Shown here piece after piece: positions 63,449 to 64,000 of a stretch of 64,000 nucleotides of DNA. Position 1 is the stretch's first letter. Every line of letters begins with the position of its first letter. The notes below the pieces were generated by a model, which did no database searches, was not told the DNA's origin, and worked only from the letters and a program-made list of their open reading frames with translations. The position numbers and the translations under genes were made by a program. Origin of the DNA: Solenopsis invicta (taxonomy: Eukaryota; Arthropoda; Insecta; Hymenoptera; Formicidae); the NCBI RefSeq assembly GCF_016802725.1, contig NC_052679.1:2604001-2668000 (forward strand). Direction: 5' to 3'.

Positions 63449-63616
63449 ATGGATCGGGCGAGAGGACGGATCTCGATGGGTAATTGTCGTACGAGAAAGC
63501 TGGGCGTTTGCGTGAGCGTGGTTGTACTCGGGACCATCATCGCTTGCACGATGCTAGCGTATACAGCGTTCGCATCTCCGGTTGCTGAACATGACACGTT
63601 ACAGCAGGTGGTTTTT
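63449..63616 (+). CDS. Histidine acid phosphatase, first coding exon
   Basis: Encodes residues 1-56, starting Met-Asp-Arg-Ala in a good context (GGGCCAAATGG). Residues 1-17 are basic. Residues 18-42 are hydrophobic and act as a signal peptide or membrane anchor, with possible cleavage after Ala42 (TAFA|SP). Then comes a short stretch ending Thr-Leu-Gln-Gln-Val-Val-Phe, the first beta strand of the phosphatase fold. The donor TTT|GTGAGT at 63616 is phase 0. Met10 is an alternative start that would give a more ordinary signal peptide. The gene continues in the next exon and past the window. Confidence 0.85.
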
Positions 63617-63969
63617 GTGAGTAGCTCGTTTGTAACAGTTGGTCCCGTCACCCTGTTATTCCACTTTCATACGCGGAACGTTAATTTAATTTTAATGTTA
63701 CGTTTGTAATGAAATTTAAATCTATTAGTTTCACAATTTTACGAGATATTTAATTAACGGATATTACTCTCGTATCACAAATACGTAGTAAAAGAATAAC
63801 GTTCATTAAAATATATAACAATCGATGTTGAAAACGATGTAACGTTACTGCAATTTTTTGAAGCGGCGAAAAATAGCGCTGAAACAAATCTTGCTTCAGG
63901 ATCTCGAATCAAAGAACTAACGTTGACTGAATAGTATTTTTCTCTCAAATCGTCATTGTTTTTTAACAG
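63617..63969 (+). other. Acid phosphatase intron
   Basis: GTGAGT...TTTTTTAACAG, 353 bases with a strong pyrimidine tract before the acceptor. Phase 0. An in-frame read-through ends after about 30 more codons, without family similarity. Confidence 0.85.
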
Positions 63970-64000
63970 CTGTTCCGTCACGGCGACCGAACTCCTACAG
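63970..64000 (+). CDS. Histidine acid phosphatase, second coding exon (partial)
   Basis: The visible ten codons read Leu-Phe-Arg-His-Gly-Asp-Arg-Thr-Pro-Thr. RHGxRxP is the catalytic signature of branch-2 histidine acid phosphatases: the His is the phosphoryl acceptor and the two Arg bind phosphate. Joined to the previous exon it reads QQVVFLFRHGDRTPT, the usual N-terminal arrangement of secreted or lysosomal insect acid phosphatases, a family that also includes the hymenopteran venom acid phosphatases. Substrates are phosphomonoesters. The exon is cut by the window edge, so the downstream His-Asp catalytic pair cannot be checked and the subfamily is undecided. Confidence 0.9.
   Translation, partial: MFRHGDRTPT

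Noticed and set aside
1..64000. tRNA, rRNA and CRISPR signals
   Set aside because: Visual search for tRNA T-loop words with matching stems, rRNA blocks and regularly spaced short repeats found nothing credible. A covariance-model scan would be decisive for small RNAs.

Overview
The window looks like nuclear DNA from an insect, most likely a hymenopteran and perhaps an ant. It is intron-rich and AT-rich, broken by CpG-rich islands, microsatellites and many short non-coding inverted-repeat transposons (MITE-like). Two genes can be assigned with confidence. Both are on the + strand in the last 10 kb, and neither shows as a long open reading frame because both are spliced.

Gene 1 is the calcitonin-like diuretic hormone 31 (DH31) precursor. 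Three coding exons (54175-54266, 55394-55498, 57259-57391) join in frame to a 109-residue prepropeptide: signal peptide, acidic spacer, Lys-Arg site, 31-residue hormone, Gly amide donor, four-Arg site and a short tail. The first coding exon starts at a splice acceptor, so the leader must lie upstream. The best leader candidate is a TATA promoter and an ATG-free exon near 34225-34358, which would give a first intron of about 19.8 kb. That link is inference.

Gene 2 runs off the right edge. It encodes the N-terminus of a histidine acid phosphatase: a signal/anchor exon at 63449-63616, then the catalytic RHGxRxP motif in an exon starting at 63970. A TATA/initiator promoter and a 260-nt ATG-free leader lie at 62422-62705.

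From 1 to about 34 kb I find no gene I can support. The region holds GC-rich islands alternating with AT-rich stretches, several MITE families (A, D, E, F), a 1.7-kb segment bounded by long inverted arms (18525-20209), a three-copy tandem array (24186-25192) and a long TG/CA tract (27002-27151). From 34 to 54 kb (possible DH31 intron 1) there are tandem duplications, further MITEs, a roughly 475-bp foldback palindrome (53045-53519) and an orphan TATA/initiator core promoter at 42963-42995. DH31 intron 2 is mostly nested MITEs. From 57.6 to 62.4 kb is intergenic DNA with further MITEs and a tandem duplication.

The two genes show no sign of functional linkage. DH31 is a secreted neuropeptide acting on a class B GPCR. 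The acid phosphatase is a secretory-pathway or lysosomal enzyme.
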